The notes below the pieces were generated by a model. The model saw only the letters and a program-made list of their open reading frames with translations, made no database searches and was not told the DNA's origin. A program made the translations under genes and the position numbers. This document shows positions 22,891 through 36,457 of a DNA stretch of 64,000 nucleotides, in pieces. The DNA comes from Tolypeutes matacus (taxonomy: Eukaryota > Chordata > Mammalia > Cingulata > Chlamyphoridae): the NCBI GenBank assembly GCA_026826555.1, contig JAKSZT010053764.1, positions 36,135,907-36,199,906 of the forward strand. Direction: 5' to 3'. Numbering within the stretch: position 1 is the stretch's first letter; each line of letters opens with the position of its first letter.

Positions 22891-25800
22891 TTTTGTTCCT
22901 GCCATTCCTTTTGTTCTGTCAGTATAGATTTCACATCATTTTTCAGATTGACACTATGTCAGAAATGTGTCTAAATGCTTAAAAGTTTCTTTCCCTAGTG
23001 TGTCTGTGTGCAGTATTTTCAACCAAGTAACAAATATACCTGATATTTTTCCTCCATGAAGTTTCATACAAAAATGAGCAGCTTAGGGAGCTCCACAATA
23101 TCTTTATCTTTGGCCAATTGATTTAGAAAGTAATCACATTAGTGGAGGCTTTAAATGGATTCTTCCTGTACATTCATGGATTCTTATCTGGATTATGTTT
23201 TTCACAAAAAGGTACTAACTTTATTATTCAGTCCTATCCTCCTGACATAACATGCATTAGAATGCCACAGAACAGGTGTTAATAAACTCCCCTCGACCAC
23301 CTCGGTGGTGTATGCTTTTTTGTGTGTATTGTGGTCAAGGTGACAGGGAAGATTATTTCAAGTAGATTAGGATATTTATGCCATGAAATTTGGTCTACAG
23401 CAATTGGGATCTATATGTTCGAAGCAGTTTTCTCATGTGAAGGAGAAGAATCACTTTGGGTCATGCATCTGGATAGAGTCAAGGGTTTTGATGCCACTAC
23501 TGTGTTTGGGTTCCCTTTTGTCATTAACTCAAAATTAATCTCACATTCTGACGGTATTAATGGCTCAGAGAGAGAATTTAGACATCAATTTCAAATGCAG
23601 ATTCCAATCATTACCTGCTTCACATATACTCTAGAAATGAATGATTGTGAAATAATTATAATTGTACCAAAAATAGAGGTAGGAAGCTGCTGAATAATAG
23701 TTTTAGCACATAAATAACTTTACTTCTTCCATCAGTAGACAAACAGACTTTCCTATAGTGAGTCAGTTCAGTTCAGGATAGTAGGGGTTTATGAATGAGA
23801 AAATCGGCTTTGGGAAAAAAAGTCTTTGGTAGATATTTGATCTGCCAGATACTGATAGTAACTTTTTCTACCCAGTGGGATTAATTTACACATAGTGGGG
23901 TCTGCTCAGATGCCACTTACCTTGTTACTGGTTTGATCTGGTATATTGTGAGGCAACTGCTATTCTGAATTCACTCCTTTATTGTACGGCATTTTAGAAA
24001 TGGCTGTCCTGAACTCAACTCTTATCACTACCTTGGGTATTCCTCTTGCTTAAATCTTCAAATGAATGGATCTCTGGCTGCCTGACAACTGGATATGTCT
24101 GCAGGGTCCCTTGAGTTTACATAATATCCTGGCATGTAATAGTCACTAAGTAAATGGCTATAAAAAAGAAAGAAATGATTTTAGAACAGAGATCAGTCTT
24201 CATTTTGGGTTCTGTAATGGGCTGCTTTAGGCTATTGGGATGAACATCTAGGCAGAGGTGCTTCGGGAGAAAAGAGGCAGAAAAAAAGTGGGTGGATATA
24301 TAAGGTTCATTTATACCTGCTTTGAATTTTTCCTCAGACCAAACCTGGATGCTGGACATTTTAAAGCTCAACTTTCAGGTCTTGTTGTTATTGTTGTAAA
24401 ATTTTGCATATGCCCACATTAGAGAAAGAAGCACAATGGGGAATGAGCAGACAGTAAAATCGTCAGAGCGTAAAGACATTTCCAAACATTTCTGAGATTA
24501 ATCAATCTACTCCCTATATTTTATACATAGGAAACTGAGGCCAACAAAATAGGTATATATTCATTTTGAAATCCGAAACCAAAACCAGAAGTCTTTTACT
24601 GGTTATCTTGAATTATCCACTGACTTTTCTAGTTCTTTTTCTCTTTTCTGAAAACATTAGAAATAGCATCTGTTAAATTCATCTCACCTTGGTTAAATAG
24701 CTATGAGTCTGTCATTGTGTGTTTTACCACTTTCTAGGAATCCGGACCCACAGAAAATCTTTTTGTGTGTATGTGTTTGGGTGAGGGGTAGGGCAAAGGT
24801 GTTGGTGGTGATAGCCACACACATGTGTTTAGAAAATCCAAAATGCATTTGGCCCTAAGCAATTCCCTCTTCACCTAGTTTCTAACCCATGTGTATTTCA
24901 AGAGAATCTTAATCCATATGTTCCTGATTTACTTTCACTAAGTCATCTGCATGTTATTGGTAAGAGTCCTTTGATGTCTAAGAAGACTTATGAGCAATTT
25001 TTATGGCCTCTCTGATCTTTTGTTCTTTCAAGACACAAGATGTGCTTTGCCTGCATAGATGTTACTCTCACTGTAACTATCTAAAATTTGGAATCGAGAC
25101 AGAGTAAATCCTGACATCGACAAAGACCCATTCTTTTTCCTAATGCCAAAACTATAGAGAAAAAGGTCTTGTCTGACCAAAGAATGGAATATGGCAGTCA
25201 ACATTCCAGCACCCCTTTATTCTGTGCTTTGATCTTTCTGTGTTGGGGCAAATCTGATTCCCCTTGACTTAATGGGCAGGATAGTTTTTTGAAATATTGA
25301 TTTGTGCTTGTTATATTTTCATTTATTTTCCTTTCCTCATTTCACACAGATAATCAGATCCTGAATAAATCTCTGCCTCAGATGTCTTTATTTTTATTTT
25401 TTAAATTAGGTCTAAAAGCAGAATCCTAAACTTATTAAAATGATTATTTAAGTGTTGCCCCATTGAAGTGATTATTAGGTGCCCCAGAAAGTAAGGGGAG
25501 AGACAGCATTCTCTTCCAAGGCAGGGAGTTCAGCAAGGGAATCCTTTGGTCTGAGGAAATGGAATGATGGGTCCTTCTGGATTGGGGCTCACCCTACTCC
25601 TGTCAAAGTCCTGGAGATGTGAGCAAATCCCAGATGTGATGACCAAGTGAAGCACTGGGAACTTCACTCTGAGTTCAGGAGCGCCCAGCCTGGTCCAATT
25701 CCTACGTTCCATGCAAGGCCGAGAAGCAGCTAAGCTGTCTGGGACTGAAAGGAGCCACGTGCACTGGCTCACTGGGCTTTTCAGTAGAGACTGGTATGGA

Positions 25801-26169
25801 ACAGTATGAGAATTCCTCAATACTCTGGTGCTACGCAAGACCCTTGGACCTTCCCTCCTGGAAGGGGCTATAGTGATAGACACTGAGTTTCCTTCAGTAT
25901 AATAGTATGAGACTGCAGTCAGGCTTAAGATGCTTTAAAGAAAATGTAGACATTTGATAATTCTTGAAAATCTGAGTTGGCATACTAAGATTCATTTCTG
26001 CTACACTCACATGTTTTTATGTGAGTATCATAAATATCAGTCCACCAGCATCTCTTAGGGGATGTTCTCCTGTATCACGTGCTGGATGGGGGAGGTGGCC
26101 CTGCATACAAAAGAAGCCACTATCTGTGCCTTCAATGTGCTTAAAACTGAGTTGTAAGCTGAGGCAAAG
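22891..26169. other. Long unique stretch without a recognised gene
   Basis: No mobile element with clear ends is seen; 24,480-24,560 has weak MIR resemblance and 24,770-24,830 is GT-rich. A 123-residue plus ORF at 23,322-23,693 and a 117-residue minus ORF at 25,530-25,883 are the longest open frames. Neither shows a known domain, a signal peptide or a convincing splice context, so both are left as hypothetical. Confidence 0.4.
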
Positions 26170-26440
26170 CTGTCACACTGATTTTTATTATTAACTTTTG
26201 TAGAAGGCCTTAATAAGTTACTGGCACTGCACTTAGTGCTTTAAATGGATTATCTCATTTAATCTTTACAACAATTCTATGAGGCAGAAACTTTTATGAT
26301 CCCATTTTACAGATAAGGAAGCTGAGGTTTAGAAAGACTGCAATTTGCCCAATGTCATACAGCTAGTAAATGTTCATGCCAGGACCTAGATCCAAGTCTG
26401 TTTGATTCCTCTGCCCATTCTATTAAACTCAATTCTATAC
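26170..26440 (-). mobile_element. MIR SINE, antisense
   Basis: Strong antisense MIR: gcacttagtgctttaaatgg, attatctcatttaatcttta, cattttacagataaggaagc, caatgtcatacagctagtaa and ctagatccaagtctgtttga. Confidence 0.88.
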
Positions 26441-26885
26441 TGTGTTGGGTAAGTTATAAAATAGCTAATGTAATTAAATGAAAAAAAAAAAAAAAAAGCT
26501 AACTTGAAAAGAGGATTTCAATGAAGGCTGGAGTGATCAAGGATGGTCTCATGAAGAGGTGGGATTTAAAATGTCATAGAATGATAGCGTTGTAATGTAA
26601 CTTAGACATCATTTGGTCCATTCCCTGCCCTTTATAGATGTGGAGACTGAGCATATGTGGACAGAATTCAGACAAGCAGAGAACAGAGGCAGAACAACAT
26701 AATTAAAGGCACGGAGGTGGGAATAATTATAACATCATCATTGTTGCAATAGGAAACCAAGCCAGATAGTGATTTGGGAAGAGAAGTAAGTTATTGGGCA
26801 ATGTGAGGTGCAGAAATGATAAAGCTCGATGAATTCCAGGCCACACCTCTGGACTTTATCTCAAAGCATACTTTCTATCTTAGTA
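26441..26885. other. Poly-A tract and ancient repeat traces
   Basis: Poly-A (17 nt) lies at 26,481-26,497. The part 26,575-26,650 (gaatgatagcgttgtaatg, acatcatttggtccattccc) resembles the old mammalian agaatgttagagctggaagg repeat. Confidence 0.4.
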
Positions 26886-27228
26886 CAGGCATACCTTGGA
26901 GATCTTGCAGGTTCCGTTCCAGATCACCTCAATAAAGCGAATTTCAATAAAGTGAGCCACACGAATTGTTTGGTTTTCCATTTCATATAAAAGTTATGTT
27001 TCTGTTATATTATAGTGTATTAGGTGTGTGGTAGCATTATATCTTTAAAAACAATGTACATACTTTAATTAAGATGTGACACAGACTTGAAGTGAGCACG
27101 TGCTGTTGGGAAAATGGTGCTGATAGACTTGCTCACCCCAGGGTTGCCACAAACCTTCAATTTGTAAAAAATTGCAGAATCTGTGAAGTTTAATAAAGTG
27201 AAGCACAGTAAAACAAAGTACGCCTGTA
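26884..27228. mobile_element. Tigger1-derived MITE (pogo/mariner superfamily)
   Basis: The element at 26,886-27,226 has inverted termini caggcatacct and agtacgcctg and is flanked by TA dinucleotides (26,884-26,885 and 27,227-27,228), as expected for Tc1/mariner-pogo insertion. Internal sequence is Tigger1 with the transposase-coding middle deleted: caataaagcgaatttcaata near the left end joins gtgacacagacttgaagtg and ggttgccacaaaccttcaat near the right. Non-autonomous. Confidence 0.93.
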
Positions 27229-27614
27229 TCTTGAATGTTTGCCAAAGGACTTACTGCTGAATACCGTGGCATATTTAAATCAGAATTCTGTCTTTATAGG
27301 GGCTGGGGTTCTGCATTTTTCACCCCCTCTATCTCTACCCCATCCCAGTGATTCAGATATTTACTGAAGTTTGAGAATTGTTGCTGTAGACGATGGGAAT
27401 CAGGCATGTAGTAGACACAGGAGACTTCAGAACAGAGAAGAGACATACCCAGATTTATTGGATGTGGAACATAGATGGGATGTCAGTTAAGGTACAGTGC
27501 AGGTCATATCATCTTGGTAAGAGCATATAGAGACTGTGGGAACAAATGGGAACAGCTGAATAAGGTTTAATTTGAAAAAAGAACTAATAGTCTTGGTGAC
27601 CAGCTAGGTTAGAG
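27229..27614. other. Unique sequence, possible MER5 trace
   Basis: The stretch 27,305-27,390 (ggttctgcatttttcac, gtttgagaattgttgctg) may be a decayed MER5-type element. Nothing else is recognised. Confidence 0.35.
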
Positions 27615-28310
27615 TGACCAAATCAATCACCAGTCCTGTCATCCCCACCTCATAAATAGTTCTCAACTACTTCCGGGTGTTGCCATTCTCCCATCTCCGG
27701 CCTAGCATATTGCCACTGCCCTCTCACTCATTTCCGTGACTTAATCCTTACCTCCCCCTGCCTTCTAATTCATTCTCCACTGTTGTGAGAGTAATTATTC
27801 TAAAATGCAAAACTCACCATGTCACTCATCTGCTTACAAATGTTTAATGGGCCCCTATTTCCCTCAGAATAACATAAACATTTATAAAGCTTGCAGAGCC
27901 CTTCATGGTCTGATCTCTATTGCTTTTAGGCTCATTCCTCTCTAACCACCCTCTGCAGTGCTTGGTCTCAGCCAGACTAAACTCCAGGTCTCATCCTTTT
28001 TACAACTCTGAATCTGCCCTGCTCTGTCCTTTGTCTGAAATGCAACTTCTCTTCCCTCTTCTCTAGCTTGGATTTCACACCTCAGGGAAGTCTTCCTTGA
28101 CTACCACCACCCTGCCTCATATGTGTTCCCATTGTTCCCTTGCTTTTGTATCTGATAATGTTGCATTATCATTGACTTTATTTCTCTGCAAGTTCCTTGA
28201 GGGAAGGTCATGTCTTATTTACTGTTGTAACATAGCACCTAGCATGGTGTCTAACCCATGATAAATCTTCATGAAATATTTGGTGAATAAATGACCAAAT
28301 GAATGACTGA
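27615..28310 (+). mobile_element. L2 LINE 3' region
   Basis: Long L2 match in sense: aactcaccatgtcactcatc, agcccttcatggtctgatct, ctcattcctctctaaccacc, agggaagtcttccttgacta, aagttccttgagggaaggtc, catagcacctagcatggtgt, ending with attt-ggtgaataaatgacc. It covers the C-terminal ORF2 and 3' UTR portion, with no intact frame. Confidence 0.9.
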
Positions 28311-29828
28311 AAGATAGGGAAGCATCGAAGATGGCACCAAGATTTCATGTGTGATTATTTGAAAGAGTGGTGATGTCAGAAGTCTCACTCATCTCTTAAA
28401 CAACTTCCACCTTAACCTTAAGGAGACACAGGATCCTTTGTAAGGGCAGAAACAGTAATGACAAAAACTCCAAAATCCAAACTATTTTAACTGGACCTGT
28501 TGCCTTAACACTTAGAAGTTGACAGCTCTTCCAATCGGGAATAATGTTCACATGGCATATTGTGCTTAACAAGACTAAAACCGAAGTATTGAATAAATCA
28601 TGTTAGGACAGAAGTCTACCTAGTAGTACATTAAGTGGTACTTTCTGCCATTCAAAAGGAACCTTTGTTCCACTGGGAGAGGAAAGGCAGGGAACGGGGT
28701 GCCTCGATCCTGGGAGAAGCAGCAACCTACTTTGTGTGTTGACTTTCTGCTTGTGAGATATATAGTCAGCATTTCTAATGAATCTGCTTGAAGCGGCTGG
28801 AATATTATGATTTATAGCACCTTCCCACTCTCTATCATAGCATTTTATTAGATGGATGGGAAGCTGGTAGTAATGAGGTTAGGAATGAGAAAACATCCAT
28901 CAAGCCCTGCTACATCTTCTCAGGAAAGACAACACACTATCTCATATGTCACAGGCAGTGATCTAGGTCACGATGATATAAACATGCGTGATTAAAACCA
29001 AGCATTTGACACTAGATAATAGGCATCTAGTTAAAAAATAGCTCTAGTGTTCCTGACTTTTAATTAAACCCAACTCGTAAATATGCACTGTGGTAAATAT
29101 ACTGCAGAATGGGTCTTGTTTATATTCCACCACATAACAATTACCTCTAGAATGGGTGCTTTATTTCACTACATGGTGTTATTAGTCAGGCGATGGACTG
29201 AAATACAAATGTTAAGCTAGTGATGTCAGACAGGCAAGCCACAGCAGTACCATCCACTTGACTCGTTTTGTTCCCTTCCCATCTTCCCTTTTTTTTGCCT
29301 TCTTCCTCCTCCCATATCCTATCACCCTGTCCACCAGAGTTATCAATCTAAAATAAAACACATTTAATCATTTCCAGCAATCTTTCACAGGAACTTTGAT
29401 TACATCAGTAATGACTGGAAGAGAGAAGGTCTTTTAAACACATAACCTTGGCGTTCAGTAAATCTGTCCTGTTAACAGGTTTATTCTTTGACAGGGGATT
29501 CATTTATGAGAAAGCTTTTTATTTTTTATCAAACCCAGTACTAGAATACTAATAAAATGGAATGAGGAGGGGGAAGGAAATAGGCTAGTAGAGCAGGGTT
29601 TTATTTTTGTTTTTTCATTTTATTGAGTATTTGGAAATTCTTGGGTGATCGCACGGTCGGTGGAAAGAACTGTCCTAGGACCAGGATTTGAGTTTAACAT
29701 TACTTGGTCATTTGACGTTTTTCTCCTTAGCCATGCAACTTTAGTGAATTTTCAAATTTGAAATGAGGAGATTGAGTAAGACCTTTTCTAAGATCTTTTC
29801 CATGCTGGGGTCCTATGAATCTGGTAAA
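28311..29828. other. Repeat-poor unique stretch, candidate conserved non-coding DNA
   Basis: No repeats with recognisable structure from about 28,330 to 29,820. The part 28,950-29,260 is rich in homeodomain-like TAAT/ATTA cores (cttttaattaaaccc) and has no coding potential. Conservation is inferred only from repeat poverty and composition. Confidence 0.3.
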
Positions 29829-29960
29829 GCAGTGCATCTCAAACTTTAATGTCTTATACATCTCTTGGGGGTCTTGTTAAAATGCAGATTCTGATTCAAC
29901 AGGTCTGAGGTAGGAATGCTAATACTGTTGGTCCAAAGATCACACTTGGAATAACAAGTG
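29829..29960 (+). mobile_element. MER5-like hAT MITE
   Basis: Order of blocks: cagtgcatctcaaactttaa, gtcttgttaaaatgcagatt, ctgattcaacaggtctgag, then gttggtccaaagatcacac. Confidence 0.85.
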
Positions 29961-31539
29961 TTAAAATACAAGGATTATTTCTCACCATTGCCAGTTTTAA
30001 AGCCCTGGGTCTCTTTTTTCTCTCTCTTGGCATAAGTATTTATTATTTATGTAGTGCCCATCATTATAACACTTACCTTCTTTGAGCTGCATATTAAAAC
30101 TATTTTCCTTTGGCTAGAGGTATTAAATTAAGATCATTTCTGAATAGACAAGAACTGCCCTTATGAAGTTCAGTTCAATTCAGTTAATAATATCTCTCAA
30201 GTGTCACAATCTAATTCAGTAACCCTTTCCTGTGATCAGACAACTCTCTGTTAGAGCGATTCTGTTAATCCCTTTAGATCCCTCATGTTGAAGTTTAAGC
30301 TCTTCTTTCTTTCTCTGGTCTCAAAGGAGATGAGAAAAGCTGATCACCTGTGGAAGCAATTTATTCTAAATTGGCAGGGACAGACCATGTGCCTTACAGC
30401 AAGAAAGTTCTGTTAATAAACAGGAAGACAACCAGTCAAGCCTGTCCCCCAAGACTTGTGTCTCCCCAGAGTGGGGAAACAAAAGATTTCCTACTCGGGA
30501 CAGTCAGGTGGTTATCAGCCACAGACAGCTGTGGCTGGGCTGGTTTGAGCTGCCTGTGTGCATTTGAATAAGGAGAGTCTCCTCCTGCATGAAATTTAAC
30601 TTATTATTTTATTTCTTTTTAATATGAGGATCAGACTTCTATTCTCCTTCCCTTTATTTTCATTCACTTTTGATGTGATTGCCGTAATTACGTGTCAGCT
30701 ATTACCAAGCACATTCTAATTATTCCCATTTATTGCTAGAATACTGTTACTACATCCTGCTTTGTTCATTAGTGAATTCTGAGGGGACTTCCTTGCACAT
30801 GTCACACTTTAGAGACAGTCTGATTTTACCTGATGTGTGATCTCAAAAGCATATTTATTTCGAACAAATTAACATGGTTTTTTCATTTGGATTTTCTTGA
30901 CTCCTGCAGTACAGCACTAACCATTTTGGAATGTGTTGTTGCTAGGAAAAATATCAATCTTGTTATTTGACAGGAATGAATAAAAAAGGGAAAAGTAATG
31001 AATCAATATTTTGCCTTCAACTCTTAATTTTGATGTTTTAAATTTCAAATTACTCAATACCTTTATTGATTTTTGTTTTTAATCATGGGTATTGTTAAAC
31101 TATGTGATTCTAAACCTGCCTTCTTCACTGGTTGATGATGATATCTTGAACCACTGGTTAGTGGAGACTTGTGCCATCCATCTGGGAAATACTTTGAATG
31201 GAACCAGGTCTTGATGTCCTAATGGTGTGAATTTAAATATGTTGATTTTATATGCAAGACAATGTTAATATCCCTAAATCTTGGGAAAGGAAAGTCTATA
31301 TGTACAAATTTAACAAATTTTAGTGATTTTATATAATACTATCTAAGCTTCTCAGAAAAAATCAGTTCTATAGCTCTTTACCCATTGGAGATATAGAAAT
31401 ATAGCCTAATATAGTATATTAGTTTTTATATTTTTAGATATAATTATTTCCATATGTATTTTTTTTTTTTCTAAAATTTTCAGTAGGATATTACTGTCAT
31501 CTCTCTCCCTCTCACCACCCAAACACCCACTAAATTGAC
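29961..31539. other. Repeat-poor unique stretch, candidate regulatory DNA
   Basis: The part 30,620-30,960 is TAAT-rich and includes a 10-bp palindrome, cgtaattacg, at 30,683-30,692, a paired-homeodomain-like arrangement. The 73-residue ORF at 30,350-30,571 has no domain. A T run at 31,460-31,471 precedes the L1 block. No exon with strong splice signals was seen. Confidence 0.3.
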
Positions 31540-33964
31540 CAGAGAAAAAGAATCTGCATCTGGAAACTAGGGAAAAGTGGTTATGGAAAGATTTTGCAGC
31601 CTAGGAGAAGTAAAACATGAAATTCTGGATGCAAAGGAAGAGAATACTGTTTAAAAATATTGTTTAGAAACATAATTGTAGACATTTGCTTTGTTATTGA
31701 AATAAAATTCAAGAAGGAATAGATTATGAAATAAAAGATAAAAGATTAGAGAGAATGACAGATTGGGATGAAGAATTGGCAGTGAAACAAGGAGAATTAA
31801 ATAGGGAGCTAAGCAAGATTAAATTAAAAAAATAAGAAAATCAAATATAACACGAATTAATATCTGCAGAAAATAAAATAAACGGTATGCATAACAAACT
31901 GGGGAAGCTCAACTAGAATACAGAGGAACAGGTTCAAAATGCAAACATGTCTACAGAGAGGGTGATAGATAGGGAGACCAGAATAAATGTAACAGAAAAT
32001 ACATTATCTGTAATAGATGAAAATGGCTGTGACCAATGGAATCCTCCACCTGAAACAATATAAGGCAGAAAAAAGTATTCAATTAGAGAAACCTCTAGGT
32101 ATATTCTGAAGAAGTCATTATATTTAAGTATAAGACAGATCCTGCAAACATCTAATCAGAAATAATAAAAAAGAGAAATCTAATGTTTTACAGACGTTTT
32201 CTCTACAGCACCATTCATAATGGAAAACCATGAAATAATATAGGTTTCGTGGGAAAGGGTTCTAATCTAATAATTCTGTACCAGTCAAATTATCATGTGT
32301 AGGGGACACAAGCAGATACTATCACATAGGCAAGGGCTAGAATATTTCATTGGAAAAAAATTAACCAAATACATATAGCAGTTAGCCGAGAGATGGATTG
32401 TAAACTACTTAAATATGGGAAGGTCGGTCATACTTTGAGAAAGACTGGCAGTAATTTAAAACCAGGTAAACTTAGTATTAAATAAAATTATTGTAAATGT
32501 AGTCACAAATGAGAATATGTATATCATAAATATTGAAAAAGAAGATATAAAATGTGAAAAAATTTTGCTCTAAAGTCTCAATTATGTAAACTAAAACAAA
32601 ATGTGTGAAAAAACTAAATTGAATTAATTTCCTCATTGCAAATAAGGGATCTAATGGATATTGATAATTAGAGAATAATGGTTCAACTATGCTTAGGTAA
32701 AAACTTGACCTTAAAAAGGATAGAAAACATATTAAGTCATTAAAGAAAAAGATTTTAGAAATATAATACATGTTGAGGAAACAAAGAACAGATAGATAGC
32801 ATAAAACAAAACAGCAATCATTTACTTGTTTTTCAAGAAAATAGATGAAGCTAGGTATAAACTCTCTACTAAAAAAATAACTGGGATTGAAAAAAATCAG
32901 CTATATGCTTTATGTAAAAACTTTACCTACAATAAAATTACAGAAAAAATTAAAGAGTAATGGTTGTGCAAAGGTAATAGATAAATGCAAAAGAATAAAG
33001 CAACTGATATTAAATAAATATTCATCAATGTAGATTTCAAGGCATGATTTGATTAATAATGAGCATAAATGCAAGGCAAAAATACCCCATTAAAGATTAT
33101 AATTATGCATTGAAAAAATGGTATAATTGGCAATGTTGTGTGGATGTGATGAACTTTATTTAGTAAAAAATATATAGCCTAACTTGTAAACAAAAACTAT
33201 CAGAAATACAAGGAAATGTTGATATAATCATGATGGGAACACAAATATTAACATATTACTTTTAGTTCTTGACAGATTAAATAGGAAATATACAACTAAT
33301 AAAATAGAGGATGAACAATAAAATAAAAAATATCAGTAGAAACATATCTAACTTGACAGCCTACATAAATAAAATACATTTTCTTTTGGGTTGGCCTAAA
33401 TCTTATTACAAAATTTGACCATGTGTTATATCACAAAGGAATTCCCAATAAATCCCCAAATCATAAATTTTTAACACTGAATTACCTGGCCAAAATGCAA
33501 TATGAAATTAACAATATCAATAACAAATAATGTACACAAAAAAGAGAGGAAGTGTAGGCATTTAATACATTCACTTAAACATGTCATGGTCAAGAAGTAA
33601 AAAATGAAAATACGTAGTAATTAGAAAATAATGACAATGAGAGACATTCATATAATGCTGTCTGGTAAAGATTATAATCCAGAAATAAATTGTTTTTTTA
33701 AAATACTTAATTATTAAACAAATAAAGAAGGCCTCAAATGTAAAAATTCAATGTATGAAGTAGATAAAGATAAATAAAACAATACCAGAAGGAAGAATTA
33801 TTAAGGATACATCTCAGAATCAATGATTGTAAAAGAAAAACCTTGAGATCAGTTCAAGAACTGATTCTTTAAGAAAATAATTGATAGCCTCTAACTAGCA
33901 TAAGGACAAATGAAGAAAGAAAACTCCTCAAAGACCCACAATTTGGAAGGAGATACAATTGATG

Positions 33965-35480
33965 ACTGAATTTTCTTCCTTCAAAGCATTCTTAATTTAG
34001 CTCTTATGATGCTCCACTCCACTGGATTTCCTTCTAGCTCCCTGGACTCCTCTTTGTTTCCTTTGAAGGCTGCTCTTCCTCTGTGAGACCTCCAAATATT
34101 GATGCTCACCAGTGTTAATGTTTAGTTCTCGTCTCCCATTTATTTAAATGGCATTTACATATCTCTGATTTCCAGTCTTATATTTGTAAATCTGTCCCTT
34201 GAAATTTGTGTATTCATCTCTCTATGCTGTATTGCTTCTTGGAAGTCTGACAGATATTTAACCTTTAACAGATGTGAAATTGAACTTTTTTTTATTTTTT
34301 TTATTTTTTTTATTTTTTATTTTTTATTTTTTTGAGGTACCAGGTGCTGGGGATTGAACCCGAGACTTCATACGTGGAAAGCTGATGCCAACCACTGAGC
34401 AACATTGGCTTCCCTGAGTTGGTTTTATCATTTGTTTTGCTTGTTGTTTGTTTTTGTTTTTTTCAGGAGGCACTGGGAACTGAACCCAGGACCTCCCATG
34501 TGGGAGGCAGGTGCTCAACTGCTTGAGCCACATCTGCTCCCTGAAATTGAAATTTTGATCTCCCCTTTCCCTTCAGACATGTTCCTCAGCTCTTCTTTCC
34601 CATCTCAATAAACAGCAATGCTATTTCCTTGTTTCACAGGCTAGTAACCTCAGTCTTTATTGATTTTAACTTTTTCGAGCATGCCCCATTGATTCCACTT
34701 CCATGTAATATAACCCAAAGCATTCTCTTCTCTTGTCTCCTGGTCTAAGCAGGGACTTTCTCTTGCCTGGATTACTGCGGTAGTCTCTGTACTAGTGTCT
34801 CACTTCCATCTGAGCATCCTCCACACTACTCTCCACACACAGCAGCAACAGAGTCATCTTTTTAATAAAAATATATTCTCACTCTTCAGTGAATTGCCAG
34901 TGCATGCAAATAATATCTAAGCTCTTTACCATGAACCATAAAAATGCTAATTACTGAACAGCCCATATTTGGATATGGATTACTAAACTTTTATTCATTT
35001 TAAATAAAGAACTTTTATGGACTCAGCTTCACTTTCCCTTTTGATTGGACTGCCAGTACCTCATCTTCTTTATAGAATTTCTTGGGCAGCTACTGAGAAA
35101 CTCTCATGCTTTGTTACCTGCCCACCTCTCTAATATCTTCTCAAGCCCCTCTCCACATCACCCAGCTGAGTTTCAGCAACCTTGTACTTTCAGTTCCTCA
35201 AACACAGTGGGCTCTTTCCTGCCTTGGAATATTTTGGAATTATTTTCTTCACAGAACTGGTTCCTCTTAATCTACCAGGGCTGAAATGAAATGTTACTCT
35301 CACAGTGAGGTCGTCACAGAACTCTCTAGCAAACATTGAACTCCCCCTAATCCTTACTGTATTTAGTTACCTTCATACCACTTGTCACAATTTATAATTA
35401 TTTATTTGTTTGCTTACTTGTTTTCTGTTGTACTTTCCCCACCAGGTGCCCAAGCAGTGCCTGGCACAAAGTAGATGTCA
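33965..35480 (+). mobile_element. L2 LINE inserted in an old L1
   Basis: L2 sequence in sense, from ORF-like text (ctccctggactcctctttg, gaagtctgacagatattta) through cttgcctggattactgcgg, agcaacagagtcatctttt, tctaagctctttaccatgaa to the 3' end (cctggcacaaagtagatgtc). It lies between two adjacent parts of one L1 ORF2. A DAS-SINE splits it at 34,290-34,541, and removing the SINE joins aattgaactttt to gatctcccc as L2 requires. Confidence 0.8.
34275..34556 (-). mobile_element. DAS-SINE, dimeric, antisense, inserted in L2
   Basis: Element 34,290-34,541. Two tRNA-like units on the minus strand carry the complements ggggattgaacccgagac / accactgagcaac and gggaactgaacccaggacc / gcttgagccaca. Between and beyond them are a (gttt) linker and an impure (ttttta)n tail. 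The target duplication tgaaattgaa(c/a)tttt lies at 34,275-34,289 and 34,542-34,556, with one mismatch. Confidence 0.93.
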
Positions 35481-36241
35481 ATAGTGGGAGACAGTGATTT
35501 TAAAAATGGTTTTAATAGTAGACATGGAGGTGAAAAAATCCTATTAGTGAGTATCATGAATTATGCTAATTAATTTGAAAATATAATAAAATGGACAATT
35601 TACTCAGAAAATATGAATTTCTAAAAATAATTCTAAAGGAAATAGAAAATCTGAATATTTATTAATAAATTGAGAACACTGTTAAAAAAATCTAACTCTG
35701 AAGTCGATACCAGGCTCAGAATATTTTAAGGGTAATTTCCCCCAAACCTACAAGTTAAAAGCAATACCCACATTATTTAAAATGCTATTGAGCTTAGTGA
35801 AAGATGGATTAATTCCCCAATTCATTTTATGAATTGCAAAAGATAGCCAGTTCATTTAAGAATAAAGATTCAAAAGCCTTAAATAAATAATAGCAACTCA
35901 AATATAGACTGTATTAAAATAATAATATACTATAAACATTTTATTAAGTTTAGAAAAAGATGGATTGATCTCCAGTTCATTTTATATATTGCAAAAAGTT
36001 AGCTCACTTAATAAAGATTCAATAACTCTAAATAAATAATAGTAACTCAAATGTAGTATTATATTAAAATAATAATATACTGTGAATATATTGGTTTTAT
36101 GAAGACATGCAAATAAATTTTAAAAGTAGAAAATTTATTAAAACATTTCATCATATCAAGAGATCAGAAAAAGTAGAAAATGATGCTATCTTCTCAATTG
36201 GTACTAGAATGGCATTTGAGAAAATTCAACTTTAATGCATT

Positions 36242-36457
36242 AAGAGAACTTTTTTTTTTTTTTTTTTTTTTTTTAAAGATTTTATTTATTTATTCATTTA
36301 TCCCCCCCTTGCTGCCCGTGCTCGCTGGGTCAGCTAACCACGCCGTGCGGGCGGGCTTGCCTTCACCAGGAGGCCCCAGGAACCGAACCCGGGGACTCCC
36401 ATATGGTAAACGGGAGCCCTACTGATTGAGCCACAGCCGCTTCCCAAGAGAACTTTT
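36242..36457 (-). mobile_element. Young GC-rich DAS-SINE, antisense, inserted in old L1
   Basis: Element 36,254-36,445, of the same CpG-rich subfamily as 19,456 and 43,322 (gctaaccacgccgtgcggg, A-box complement tgattgagccacagccgc). A perfect 12-bp target duplication, aagagaactttt, lies at 36,242-36,253 and 36,446-36,457. The long T run plus (attt)n is its tail. Confidence 0.95.

Noticed and set aside
22644..22982. 112-residue plus ORF and similar ORFs at 34,324-34,611, 36,180-36,519, 38,681-39,027 and 52,476-52,795
   Set aside because: All are translations of DAS-SINE copies and their T-rich tails, not genes.
23322..23693. 123-residue plus ORF as a host gene
   Set aside because: No domain, no start context or splice sites and no flanking exons. 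Length is within chance for 64 kb, though it is one of the longest unexplained frames.
26884..27228. Host gene encoded by the 67-residue minus ORF at 27,069-27,272
   Set aside because: Most of it lies in a Tigger1-derived MITE with TA target sites.
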